Source: Methylobacterium sp. E-005 | GTDB lineage: Bacteria; Pseudomonadota; Alphaproteobacteria; Rhizobiales; Beijerinckiaceae | Assembly (NCBI RefSeq): GCF_022829725.1 | Contig: NZ_JAKSYG010000200.1 | Location: 49,495-113,494 of the forward strand | Direction of reading: 5' to 3' | DNA: 64,000 bases | Part shown: piece after piece, positions 18,111 through 25,837 of the stretch | Numbering within the stretch: the stretch's first letter is position 1 | Layout: every line of letters starts with the position of its first letter | The notes under the pieces: generated by a model | Database searches by the model: none | Seen by the model: the letters and a program-made list of their open reading frames with translations, nothing else | What the model was told of the DNA's origin: nothing | Made by a program: the position numbers and the translations under genes

Positions 18111-18726
18111 CCATCGCCGCTGAACGCTTCATCAACTGGGAGATGATTGATGTTGCCGATTGTTCGATCGTGCATCCTTCGGTCGAAACCACCAGATCAG
18201 GGGCTTCAGGAGCCTCGTAGGGTGCTGAGATGCCGGTGAAGTGTGGAATCTTTCCGGCTCGGGCTTTGAGATAAAGTCCTTTCGGATCGCGCCTCTCGCA
18301 AACTTGGAGTGGCGTATCGATGAAGGTTTCGAGGAACGTCGTGTCGCCTGCAATGCGGCGCGCCATGGCGCGCTCCTTGCGGAAGGGAGAAATCAGCGAG
18401 ACGATGACGATCAAGCCGGCGTCAGCCATGAGGCGAGCGGTCTCGGCCGCCCGACGAATGTTCTCGACGCGGTCAGCGTCGGTGAAGCCTAGGTCGCTGC
18501 TGAGGCCGTGACGCAGGTTGTCGCCGTCGAGGACCACGGTGTGGCGCCCGGCCTCGATCAGCGCGCGGTCAACGGCATTGGCAATGCTCGACTTGCCGGC
18601 CCCGGACAGGCCCGTGAACCAAGCGATCACCGGGCGCTGTCCGAGAATGCGCCACCGCTTCTCACGCGGTTGCAACGTCTGCCAAGTCAGGTTGCGGTTG
18701 TCCGCGGTGTCAGCTTTTTCGTCCAT
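18055..18726 (-). CDS. cysC: Adenylylsulfate (APS) kinase
   Basis: Phosphorylates APS to PAPS with ATP, the activated sulfate donor. 223 residues from the ATG at 18726; the frame is open further upstream but conservation starts here. Visible: LTWQTLQPREKRWRILGQRP, Walker A GLSGAGKSS, VLDGDNLRHGLSSDLGF, NIRRAAETARLMADAG, SPFRKERAMAR and the signature CERRDPKGLYLKARAG. It stands alone, without cysD or cysN, so it probably depends on a sulfurylase elsewhere. It faces the sulfotransferase gene, hinting that it feeds sulfation rather than cysteine synthesis. The last residues lie in a dispersed repeat. Confidence 0.93.
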   Translation of the reverse strand: MDEKADTADNRNLTWQTLQPREKRWRILGQRPVIAWFTGLSGAGKSSIANAVDRALIEAGRHTVVLDGDNLRHGLSSDLGFTDADRVENIRRAAETARLMADAGLIVIVSLISPFRKERAMARRIAGDTTFLETFIDTPLQVCERRDPKGLYLKARAGKIPHFTGISAPYEAPEAPDLVVSTEGCTIEQSATSIISQLMKRSAAMASPQFRAAPGRVAIARSA

Positions 18727-19213
18727 CGATCTGCCAGTCGCATAGCTTCCGGGCAGACTACACGATTCCGTGATGAGCGATGTGCTAAATTCGGCACGGT
18801 GAAGCGTGCGAATTTCGTTGGCAATCTGATGGTTTAAGCGCAGGTAACCTTCCGATGGTGTCTGTTTATGATTCGAATTATGGTGGATTTCACTGATCTC
18901 TAGGCTGTGATCGTCTCGATGTATTAGAGGTGTTGATGCGTCATCACCTGCCGGGACGACCCAACTTGAGCTTTGCATGGCTGATGGCTGATGGCTGATG
19001 GCCGAAGGGCGCATGGGGATCGTCCGCATGGGGCGCCCGCGATCCTCCGGCAGCCGGACCACGATCGACAGCCCGGCCCGAAAGCCACATCCGGAGCGCG
19101 AGCCGCGTAGGACAGGGGACAGCGATTTCGGCCATTGGACACTGCCGATGCGGTCCTATATCACTACGAACAAGCTTGGCCAGAACGGCCGAGTATTGGT
19201 TTCTGGTGGCAAT
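18727..19213. other. Divergent intergenic stretch with a heptamer tandem repeat
   Basis: 487 bases between cysC (minus) and the lipoprotein gene (plus). Three exact copies of ATGGCTG and a fourth with one change lie at 18977-19004. Open frames continue from both neighbours through this stretch but lack conserved sequence. No clear promoter was recognised. Confidence 0.45.
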
Positions 19214-19717
19214 ATGGTGTCGCGGATCGCGGTTCTCGGGCTCCTCCTGCTCACGACAAGCGCCTGTTCGCGGCTGCCGAACGTGCCCACCGCGTACAGC
19301 TCCCTGCCGGCCCTCACGCCCGGGCATGATGCCGTCCTGAAGGCCGTCCCGAGCCCGGTGGCGCCGGCCGTCCCGGTGGCCGCCCTGCCGGTGATCCGCA
19401 TCCCGGGCACGGCCCTGGCGCACGGCGCCGAGAGCCCGGCCGAGCCCCAGGGACCGCGGGTGAACCCCACGGACGTCCTGGCGGCCTCGGCGCGCGCGCG
19501 GCTGGCTTGGCAGACCCTGCATCCGACAGAGCTGATGCGGCCGGCCTTCGGGGGGCGCAGAGACGCCTTCGCGCATTCCATCGATGAAACGGGGGCGATC
19601 GGTGCCGGCGAGCCTCCCGCGAAGGTCGAGACGTCTTCGTACGACCGCGCGGCGATGATGGCGCGCCTGGAGAAGGAAGGCCGCCGCGCCGGCAAGCCGA
19701 TCTGCTCGGGCTGCTAG
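19214..19717 (+). CDS. Small predicted lipoprotein, function unknown
   Basis: 167 residues from the ATG at 19214. The start MVSRIAVLGLLLLTTSACSR is a textbook lipoprotein signal with lipobox TSAC, so the mature protein would be lipid-anchored at Cys18. The rest is Pro/Ala-rich and without recognised domains, and it ends in RRAGKPICSGC, with two nearby Cys. Earlier in-frame starts (19148, 18998) would bury the lipobox and are unlikely. Followed by a dispersed palindromic repeat. Confidence 0.65.
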   Translation: MVSRIAVLGLLLLTTSACSRLPNVPTAYSSLPALTPGHDAVLKAVPSPVAPAVPVAALPVIRIPGTALAHGAESPAEPQGPRVNPTDVLAASARARLAWQTLHPTELMRPAFGGRRDAFAHSIDETGAIGAGEPPAKVETSSYDRAAMMARLEKEGRRAGKPICSGC

Positions 19718-20393
19718 AGCGTTCTCCGCCGAAGCGGATGCCGGTTCGGCGCAAGGAACGGGTTGAAACACGGCGCTCAGCAGCCCGAGGCGATCCCCCT
19801 CCGGACCTGCGAAACCCTACCGGTCCCTCACATCCGGAGCCGATTCAAGGCTGCTCCGAAGGCGCGCCGCCCGGGCCATGGCGATCAGATGGTCGGGGGC
19901 CAGCGGCGCGTCGTTCGACGCCGGGTCGTCCCTCACCAGCCAGAGGCCGGGCGGGGACGTCCGGATCCGAGGCCGCTCGTCGCGCGCCTTCCGTCGGCCC
20001 CTCCCCGGTCCGACCGCGGTCGTCATGAGGCGGCCGCGCACGTCAGCGGGGACCGGGCTGGGGACGGGGCCTTGGCACGGGGATCGTGACCAGCTCGCCG
20101 GTCGTTGGATCGAGGATCGTCATGGGGCGCTCCTGCGGCAGTCCGCTATGGCAGGCCCGAATTGTGGTTTAACCTTGGCCAGCCGGGGGGCGTATTCACA
20201 GTTTTCACGGCATATGTAGCTGAGAGACGGTCTGCGAATTCTGAATAGGCGTCTTTAGACTCCTATTCAGGCGCGATCGAACGGGCTGGACGAGGCCCTG
20301 CCGGCGTCTCCGTCTGCGCGTTCCGCTCCAGTCGCGGGGAACAGGATGCTGGCCCCGGGTTCGGGCGGTCACCCCCTTCGCCCCGGGGATCGC
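19718..20393. other. Gene-poor stretch with a repeat and a 30-base palindrome
   Basis: 676 bases. The first ~60 bases are a CGCCGAAGCGG…GGTTCGGCG repeat. A minus-strand frame at 19817-20026 could encode a 69-residue protein with the segment GLWLVRDDPASNDAPLAPDH, slightly like small DUF proteins of this group, but without a good ribosome site; I leave it uncalled. A near-perfect palindrome at 20241-20270 precedes the HAD gene. Confidence 0.4.
20241..20270. promoter_or_regulatory. 30-base palindrome upstream of the HAD hydrolase gene
   Basis: Arms CTGAATAGG (20241-20249) and CCTATTCAG (20262-20270) are exact complements. The centre GTCT-TT-AGAC continues the symmetry, with one mismatched pair. 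Base composition is lower in G+C than the surroundings. It could be an operator or a transcription end. Confidence 0.5.
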
Positions 20394-21005
20394 ATGGCGC
20401 CGCGCCCGACGGTCGTTGCCTTCGACATCATCGGTACGGCCTCCAGCCTCGAACCCCTGCGGCCCGCGCTGACACGGCTCGGGCTTCCCGCGATGGCCCT
20501 CGACTGGCTCTACACCGCCACCCTGCGGGACACGTTCGCGCGCCGCGACCGGCGCTTCGCACCGCTCGAGGCCGTTCTGGGAGGTTGTCTCGACGAGCTT
20601 CTGGCCCTGCAGGGCGTCGAGGCCGATCCGGACCGGAGGCCGGCCGTCCTGGGATCGATGGCCGATCTGCCGCCGCACCATGATGCCGGGGCGGCCTTCC
20701 GGATCCGGGCCCAAGCCGGGATCCGGATCGTTGCCTTCGACAATGGCGGGGCGCAGGCCACGCAGGCACTGCTCGCCAAGGCGGGGCTCGAGAGGTTCGC
20801 GGCCCGGGTCCTGCCAATCGAGGATATCGGGCTCGCCAAGCGGCGTCCGGAGGTCACCCGCTCCGCGGCCGAGGCGAGCGGCGTGGCACCCGGCGCGATG
20901 GCCCTGGTCGCCACGCATCCCTGGGACGTGCACGGTGCCCGGAGCGCCGGCCTCGTCGGGGCCTGCCTCGCCGACGGACGGCCCGACACGCCGGTGCTGG
21001 GTTAG
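20394..21005 (+). CDS. HAD-superfamily hydrolase, haloacid dehalogenase type II-like
   Basis: 203 residues from the ATG at 20394 (GGGGA a few bases upstream; an in-frame ATG at 20346 is also possible). Motif I is VVAFDIIGTASS, the D-x-x-G-T form seen in L-2-haloacid dehalogenases. Motif II is the strand VAFDNGGAQATQ, where the usual Ser/Thr-Asn is altered. Motif III Lys is in IGLAKRRPEV. Motif IV is ATHPWDVHGARSAGLVGACL, matching the family's NAWDVAGA pattern. It should act on a small phosphorylated or halogenated acid, but the changed motif II makes the substrate uncertain. It is convergent with urtE. Confidence 0.72.
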   Translation: MAPRPTVVAFDIIGTASSLEPLRPALTRLGLPAMALDWLYTATLRDTFARRDRRFAPLEAVLGGCLDELLALQGVEADPDRRPAVLGSMADLPPHHDAGAAFRIRAQAGIRIVAFDNGGAQATQALLAKAGLERFAARVLPIEDIGLAKRRPEVTRSAAEASGVAPGAMALVATHPWDVHGARSAGLVGACLADGRPDTPVLG

Positions 21006-21066
21006 CCCGACATCGCCGGCGAGACGCTGCGCGCGGTGGCCGAGCGCCTCGCGGGGCGATCGCCGC

Positions 21067-21762
21067 CTAGACCGACATCCACCGGAGCACGTCGGCCTCG
21101 ACCATGTCGGCCCGGGCCCCGGCCAGGACCACCTGCCCGCGATCCATCACCGCGTAGGAATCGCAGAGGTCGCGGGCCCATTCGAAATACTGCTCCACCA
21201 GCACGATTCCCATCTCGCCCTTGCCGCGCAGGTAGGCGATCGCCCGGCCGATATCCTTGATGATCGAGGGCTGGATGCCTTCGGTGGGCTCATCGAGCAC
21301 GAGGAGCTTGGGCCGGGTCACCAGCGCCCGGGCGATGGCGAGCTGCTGCTGCTGGCCGCCCGAGAGATCGCCGCCGCGCCGGTGCAGCATGTCCTTGAGC
21401 ACCGGGAACAGGTCGTAGATCTCCCCCGGGATGTGGCGATCGCGGCGCTTCAATGGAGCGAAGCCGGTCTCCAGGTTCTCCTTGACGGTGAGCAGCGGAA
21501 AGATCTCGCGGCCCTGGGGCACGAAGGCGATCCCGGCGCGCGCCCGGTCGTAGGGGGCAAGCCCCTGGAGCGGGCGGCCGTCGAGGCGGATCGCGCCGGA
21601 GCGCACCGGCTGCTGGCCGACGATCGCCCGCAGCAGCGAGGTCTTGCCGACGCCGTTGCGGCCCAGAACCGTCGTCACCCGCCCGGCCTCGGCCGTGAGG
21701 GAGACGCCGCGGAGCGCCTGGGCGGCGCCGTAATAGAGATCGATCCCCTCGACGCTCAGCAT
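21067..21762 (-). CDS. urtE: Urea ABC transporter ATP-binding subunit UrtE
   Basis: 231 residues, the smaller of the two branched-chain-type ATPases of the urea transporter (LivF-like). Walker A GRNGVGKTS, Q-loop FVPQGREIFPLLTV, signature LSGGQQQQLAIA and Walker B LLVLDEPTEGIQPSI are intact. The start MLSVEGIDLYYGAAQALRG is typical of UrtE. Last gene of urtABCDE; a ~185-base gap with a hairpin repeat separates it from urtD. Confidence 0.93.
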   Translation of the reverse strand: MLSVEGIDLYYGAAQALRGVSLTAEAGRVTTVLGRNGVGKTSLLRAIVGQQPVRSGAIRLDGRPLQGLAPYDRARAGIAFVPQGREIFPLLTVKENLETGFAPLKRRDRHIPGEIYDLFPVLKDMLHRRGGDLSGGQQQQLAIARALVTRPKLLVLDEPTEGIQPSIIKDIGRAIAYLRGKGEMGIVLVEQYFEWARDLCDSYAVMDRGQVVLAGARADMVEADVLRWMSV

Positions 21763-21798
21763 GGGGATTCACCATCGGATTGCGCGGGCAAACACAGG

Positions 21799-21939
21799 GA
21801 TTCCAAAGGGCTCAGCCCTTTGGTGGGGTGTCGGGGTGAAACCCCGGCCAACAGCTCTCCGGTCCCTTCCGGGGCCGGAGAGCTGTTTTGCAGGGCTCTG
21901 CCCTGCACCCGCAAAAGGTCTCGACCTTTTGAAACCATG
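21799..21939 (-). repeat. Modular hairpin repeat, copy 2, between urtD and urtE
   Basis: Inverted relative to copies 1 and 3. Modules: CCAAAGGG/CCCTTTGG, CGGGG/CCCCG, a 12-bp stem ACAGCTCTCCGG (21851-21862) with its exact complement (21875-21886) followed by TTTT, then GCAGGGC/GCCCTGC and AAAAGGTC/GACCTTTT, ending GAAACCATG. The 12-bp stem plus T-run has terminator shape on the plus strand. Confidence 0.75.
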
Positions 21940-21946
21940 ATTGTGG

Positions 21947-22744
21947 TCATCGTCCCAGATAGACCTCGACCACCCGCGGGTCGGCCGAGACTGCGTCGAT
22001 CGAGCCCTCGGCCAGCACCGCGCCCTCGTGCAGGCAGGTGACCCGGCAGCCGAGGTCGCGGACGAAGTGCATGTCGTGCTCGACCACCAGCACGGCGTGC
22101 TCGCCCGCGATCCGCCGGAGCAGGCGGGCGGTCTGCGCGGTCTCGGCGTCGGTCATGCCGGCCACCGGCTCGTCGACCAGCAGGAGCTTGGGGTCCTGGG
22201 CGAGCAGCATGCCGATCTCCAGCCATTGCTTCTGGCCGTGGCTCAGATCGGCCGCCGGACGGTTCCGGTGGGCCAGCAGGCCGACGGTCTCCAAGAGGGT
22301 GTCGATCCGCGCGGCCTCCACCCCGTTGCGCCAGCCGAACAGGGACGCGAAGGCGGCCCGCGGACCTTTGAGCGCCAGCAGGATGTTGTCGGCGACCGTG
22401 TGGCTCTCGAACACGGTCGGCTTCTGGAACTTGCGGCCGATGCCGAGGTCGGCGATCGCCGGCTCGTCGCTCCTGAGCAGGTCATGGGTGCCGTCGAACA
22501 CGGCGATGCCGCTGTCCGGCCGGGTCTTGCCGGTGATGCAATCCATCATGGTGGTCTTGCCGGCGCCGTTCGGGCCGATGATCGCCCGCAGCTCGCCGCG
22601 GGCCAGCGTCAGCGACAGGCCGCGCAGGGCCTTGTAGCCGTCGAAGGTCACCCGCAGGTCGTCGAGGTAGAGGAGCGCGCCCGTCTCGCGCTTCCGGTTG
22701 GCGGGGCCGCTGGCATCCGGGCGTTCGAGGAGGTCGGTGGTCAT
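21947..22744 (-). CDS. urtD: Urea ABC transporter ATP-binding subunit UrtD
   Basis: 265 residues from the ATG at 22744, which overlaps the urtC stop (ATGA). LivG-like ATPase: Walker A GPNGAGKTTM, signature LSHGQKQWLEIGMLL, Walker B LLLVDEPVAGMTDAET, and the switch His in VLVVEHDMHFVRDLG. The signature has His instead of the usual second Gly, as is normal for UrtD. It drives urea import with UrtE on the UrtBC permease. Confidence 0.93.
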   Translation of the reverse strand: MTTDLLERPDASGPANRKRETGALLYLDDLRVTFDGYKALRGLSLTLARGELRAIIGPNGAGKTTMMDCITGKTRPDSGIAVFDGTHDLLRSDEPAIADLGIGRKFQKPTVFESHTVADNILLALKGPRAAFASLFGWRNGVEAARIDTLLETVGLLAHRNRPAADLSHGQKQWLEIGMLLAQDPKLLLVDEPVAGMTDAETAQTARLLRRIAGEHAVLVVEHDMHFVRDLGCRVTCLHEGAVLAEGSIDAVSADPRVVEVYLGR

Positions 22745-23895
22745 GCGCCCTGCCCTTGTTCGACGCGTTCCGGGGCGATCTCGGGCTCCGGCGGCAGCTT
22801 GGCGGCGGCGCGCCGGGAGCCGAGGCGCTCGATCGCGGTGCCGACGAGGCCGCGCGGCAGGAACAGCGTCACGACCACGAACAGGGCGCCGAGCGCGAAC
22901 AGCCACGCGTCGGGCATCGCGCCGGTGAGCACGGTCTTGGCGTAGTTGACCAGCACGGCGCCCAGCGCCGCGCCGACCAGGGTGCCGCGGCCGCCCACCG
23001 CCACCCAGATCACCGTCTCGATGGAGTTGGTGGGGGCGAACTCCCCCGGGTTGATGATGCCGACCTGCGGCACGTAGAGGGCGCCGGCCACGCCCGCCAT
23101 CATGGCCGAGACCGTGAAGGCCAGCGTCTTGAAGTGCTCCGGCCGGTAGCCGAGGAAGCGCGTGCGGCTCTCGGCATCGCGCACGGCGATCAGGATCTTT
23201 CCATAGGCCGACACGGTCATGATCCGGGCGATCAGGTAGCCGAGCGCCAGCGCCACGCCGGTCGCCACGAAGATGCCGACGCGAAAACCCTGGGCCTGGA
23301 CGGAAAATCCCAGAAGGTCCTTGAAGTCGGTCAGCCCGTTGTTGCCGCCGAGCCCCATGTCGTTGCGGAAGAAGGCGAGCATCAGCGCGTAGGTCAGCGC
23401 CTGGGTGATGATCGACAGGTAGACGCCCGTAACCCGCGACCGGAAGGCGAGCCAGCCGAACACGAAGGCCAGCAGCCCCGGCACCAGCAGCACCATCAGG
23501 GCCGCGAAGGCGAAGTGGTCGAAGCCGTACCAGTACCAGGGCAGGGCCTTGTAGTTCAGGAACACCATGAAGTCGGGCAGGACCGGGTTGCCGTAGACGC
23601 CCCGGGATCCGATCTGGCGCATCAGGTATAGGCCCATCGCGTAGCCGCCGAGCGCGAAGAACGCCCCGTGGCCGAGCGAGAGGATGCCGCAATAGCCCCA
23701 GACGAGGTCGAGGCTGACCGCGAGCAGCGCGTAGGCGAGGTATTTGCCGAACAGGGAGACGAGGTAGGTCGGCACGTGCAGGCCGGAGCCCTCCGGCACC
23801 GCGAGGTTCAGCACCGGCACGGCGAGGCAGAAGGCGGCCAGGACGGCGAGGAAGATCCAGCCCTTCAGGTCGATCAGGGGGGTGCGGGGGGTCAT
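22741..23895 (-). CDS. urtC: Urea ABC transporter permease UrtC
   Basis: 384 residues from the ATG at 23895; the longer open frame upstream runs into a palindromic repeat and is not used. LivM-type permease with ~10 hydrophobic segments: YLAYALLAVSLDLVWGYCGI, SLGHGAFFALGGYAMG, RVTGVYLSIITQALTYALML, the coupling region SRTRFLGYRPEHFKTLAF and GIINPGEFAPTNSIE. It forms the membrane channel with UrtB. Overlaps urtD by 4 bases. Confidence 0.93.
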   Translation of the reverse strand: MTPRTPLIDLKGWIFLAVLAAFCLAVPVLNLAVPEGSGLHVPTYLVSLFGKYLAYALLAVSLDLVWGYCGILSLGHGAFFALGGYAMGLYLMRQIGSRGVYGNPVLPDFMVFLNYKALPWYWYGFDHFAFAALMVLLVPGLLAFVFGWLAFRSRVTGVYLSIITQALTYALMLAFFRNDMGLGGNNGLTDFKDLLGFSVQAQGFRVGIFVATGVALALGYLIARIMTVSAYGKILIAVRDAESRTRFLGYRPEHFKTLAFTVSAMMAGVAGALYVPQVGIINPGEFAPTNSIETVIWVAVGGRGTLVGAALGAVLVNYAKTVLTGAMPDAWLFALGALFVVVTLFLPRGLVGTAIERLGSRRAAAKLPPEPEIAPERVEQGQGA

Positions 23896-23921
23896 GCGGC
23901 GGATCCCGAGGACGCAACGCG

Positions 23922-24031
23922 TGTCCCCTCCCCCTTGCGGGGAGGGGTGGGGGTGGTTCCGGCTCGAGCGCGGCGGTGCCTTCTGCACCACCCCCACCCT
24001 CGGTCCCTCCCCGCAAGGGGGAGGGACGGAC
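23922..24031. repeat. Long G/C palindrome between urtC and urtB
   Basis: Arms CCCTCCCCCTTGCGGGGAGGG and CCCTCCCCGCAAGGGGGAGGG flank a second pair GGTGGGGGTGG/CCACCCCCACC. One of six such palindromes in the window (see also 25665, 28157, 34469, 43879, 50947). Confidence 0.7.
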
Positions 24032-24040
24032 GCCAGTCCC

Positions 24041-25651
24041 TCACGATTCCACCGCCCGGCCCTTGAGCGCGAACAGGCCGCGCGGGCGCTTCTGGATGAA
24101 CAGGATGATGAAGATCAGGAGCCCGATCTTGGCCAGAACCGCGCCGATATACGGCTCGGCGAGCTTGTTCACGATGCCGAGCGTCAGCGCCGCCACCAGC
24201 GTCCCCCAGAGGTTGCCGACGCCGCCGAACACCACCACGAGGAACGAGTCGATGATGTAGCCCTGGCCGAGATTGGGCGAGACGTTGTCGATCTGCGACA
24301 GCGCCACTCCGGCGATCCCCGCGATGCCGGAGCCGAGCCCGAAGGTCAGGGCGTCGACGTAGGGCGTGCGGATGCCCATGGCGGCGGCCATGCGCCGGTT
24401 CTGGGTGACCGCCCGGGTCTTCAGGCCGAACGACGTCTTTCTGAGCACGAAGAGGAGGCCCAGGAACACCGCCATCGCGAACGCGATGATCCACATCCGG
24501 CCCCAGGTGATCGACAGGCCGTAGAAATCGAAGGCACCGCTCATGAAGGCCGGCGCGCCGACCTCGCGGTTGGTCGGGCCGAAGATCGAGCGCACGCCCT
24601 GCTGCAGCGCGAGGCTGACCCCGAAGGTGGCGAGCAGCGTCTCCAGCGGGCGCCCGTACAGGAAGCGGATGATGAACCGCTCGATCAGCACGCCCATCAG
24701 CCCCGCCACCAGGAACGCGCAGGGGATGCTGATCGCGAGCGACCAGCCGAACAGGGCCGGTGCCTTTGTGCGGATCAGCTCCTGCACGAGGTATGTCGTG
24801 TAGGCGCCGAGCATCACCATCTCGCCGTGCGCCATGTTGATCACGCCCATCACCCCGAAGGTGATGGCGAGCCCGATGGCGGCGAGCAGCAGGACCGAGC
24901 CGAGCGAGATGCCGTACCAGACGTTCTGGAGGGCACCGAGGATCGCGAGCCGCGTCTCGATCGCCGCGATGCCCCGGGCGGACGCTGCGCGGACCGCGTC
25001 GCTCGGATCCGCCGCGAGACCGCGCAGGATGCCCATCGCGTCGCCATCGCCCCGGGCCTGGATGGCGGGAATGGCGGCAATCCGGTCGGCCTCCGCGGTC
25101 CCGGGCTTGGCGAGCAGCACGGCGGCGCGAGCTTCGGTCAGCGCCTGCCGGACGCCCGGATTGGTCTCGCGGGCCAAAGCCGCGTCGAGGGCCGGCAGCG
25201 CCGCCGCGTCGCGGGCCTTGAATACCGCGTCGGCCGCGGCGCGGCGCTTGGCCGGATCGGCGTTTGCGAGGTCGAGCTGCCCGCGGGCGGCCTCGATCGC
25301 CCGGCGGACCCGGTTGTTGGCGCGCACGGGCTTGAGGTCCGGGCTGTCGGCGGCCGGGGCACCGGTCTTCGCATCCACGACGGCGTTGCCCTGCCGGATC
25401 AGCAGGGTCTTGTCCGGGCTCGCCAGCAGCCGGCCGTCCGACAGGGCCGCGAGAATCGCGTCGGCGCGCGGGTCGCCCGAGGCGGCAAGGCCGGAGACGC
25501 CGGCTTCGATCTCGGCATAGCCGTCGCCGGCGAGCTGGCCGTAGGGGTCGGCGGTCTGCGCCAGCGCCGGGGCGGCGAGGAGCAGGAAGAGGAGGCAGAG
25601 GAGACGGAGCATCGGGGCCGTTCTGCGAGCCGAGAGCGGTGCGTTCATCAC
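24041..25651 (-). CDS. urtB: Urea ABC transporter permease UrtB
   Basis: 536 residues. A signal-like start (LRLLCLLFLLLAAPALAQ) precedes a ~220-residue Ala-rich helical domain, the long extension that distinguishes UrtB from LivH. The permease half follows, with GISLGSVLLLAAIGLAITFG, MGVINMAHGEMVMLGAYTTY, GRPLETLLATFGVSLALQQG and the coupling loop AVTQNRRMAAAMGI. Start codons at 25651, 25648 or 25612 are all possible; the last sits just before the signal. Pairs with UrtC. A palindromic repeat separates it from urtA. Confidence 0.93.
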   Translation of the reverse strand: MMNAPLSARRTAPMLRLLCLLFLLLAAPALAQTADPYGQLAGDGYAEIEAGVSGLAASGDPRADAILAALSDGRLLASPDKTLLIRQGNAVVDAKTGAPAADSPDLKPVRANNRVRRAIEAARGQLDLANADPAKRRAAADAVFKARDAAALPALDAALARETNPGVRQALTEARAAVLLAKPGTAEADRIAAIPAIQARGDGDAMGILRGLAADPSDAVRAASARGIAAIETRLAILGALQNVWYGISLGSVLLLAAIGLAITFGVMGVINMAHGEMVMLGAYTTYLVQELIRTKAPALFGWSLAISIPCAFLVAGLMGVLIERFIIRFLYGRPLETLLATFGVSLALQQGVRSIFGPTNREVGAPAFMSGAFDFYGLSITWGRMWIIAFAMAVFLGLLFVLRKTSFGLKTRAVTQNRRMAAAMGIRTPYVDALTFGLGSGIAGIAGVALSQIDNVSPNLGQGYIIDSFLVVVFGGVGNLWGTLVAALTLGIVNKLAEPYIGAVLAKIGLLIFIILFIQKRPRGLFALKGRAVES

Positions 25652-25664
25652 GTGTGAGGCGCGT

Positions 25665-25833
25665 ATCCCCTCTCCCCGCGTGCGGGGAGCGGAGGCGAAG
25701 CCGGAGCGAAGGTGAGGGGGCGGTTCCGGATGCGTCTCATCCGTCGAAGCCCCCTCACTTTCGGCTGCCGCCTCGATTCCTACCCCGACATGGGGGCAGG
25801 AAGCCCTCTCCTCGCGGGCGGGAAGAGGGGGCA
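25665..25833. repeat. Long G/C palindrome between urtB and urtA
   Basis: Outer blocks CCCCTCTCCCCGCGTGCGGGGAG and CCCTCTCCTCGCGGGCGGG…AGAGGGG enclose a second inverted pair GTGAGGGGGC/GCCCCCTCAC. Same family as the palindrome at 23922-24031. Confidence 0.6.
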
Positions 25834-25837
25834 GGGC

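Noticed and set aside
23882..25657. Plus-strand open frame of 591 codons opposite urtB
   Set aside because: Begins in a palindromic repeat and mirrors urtB; Glu/Asp/His-rich shadow composition.
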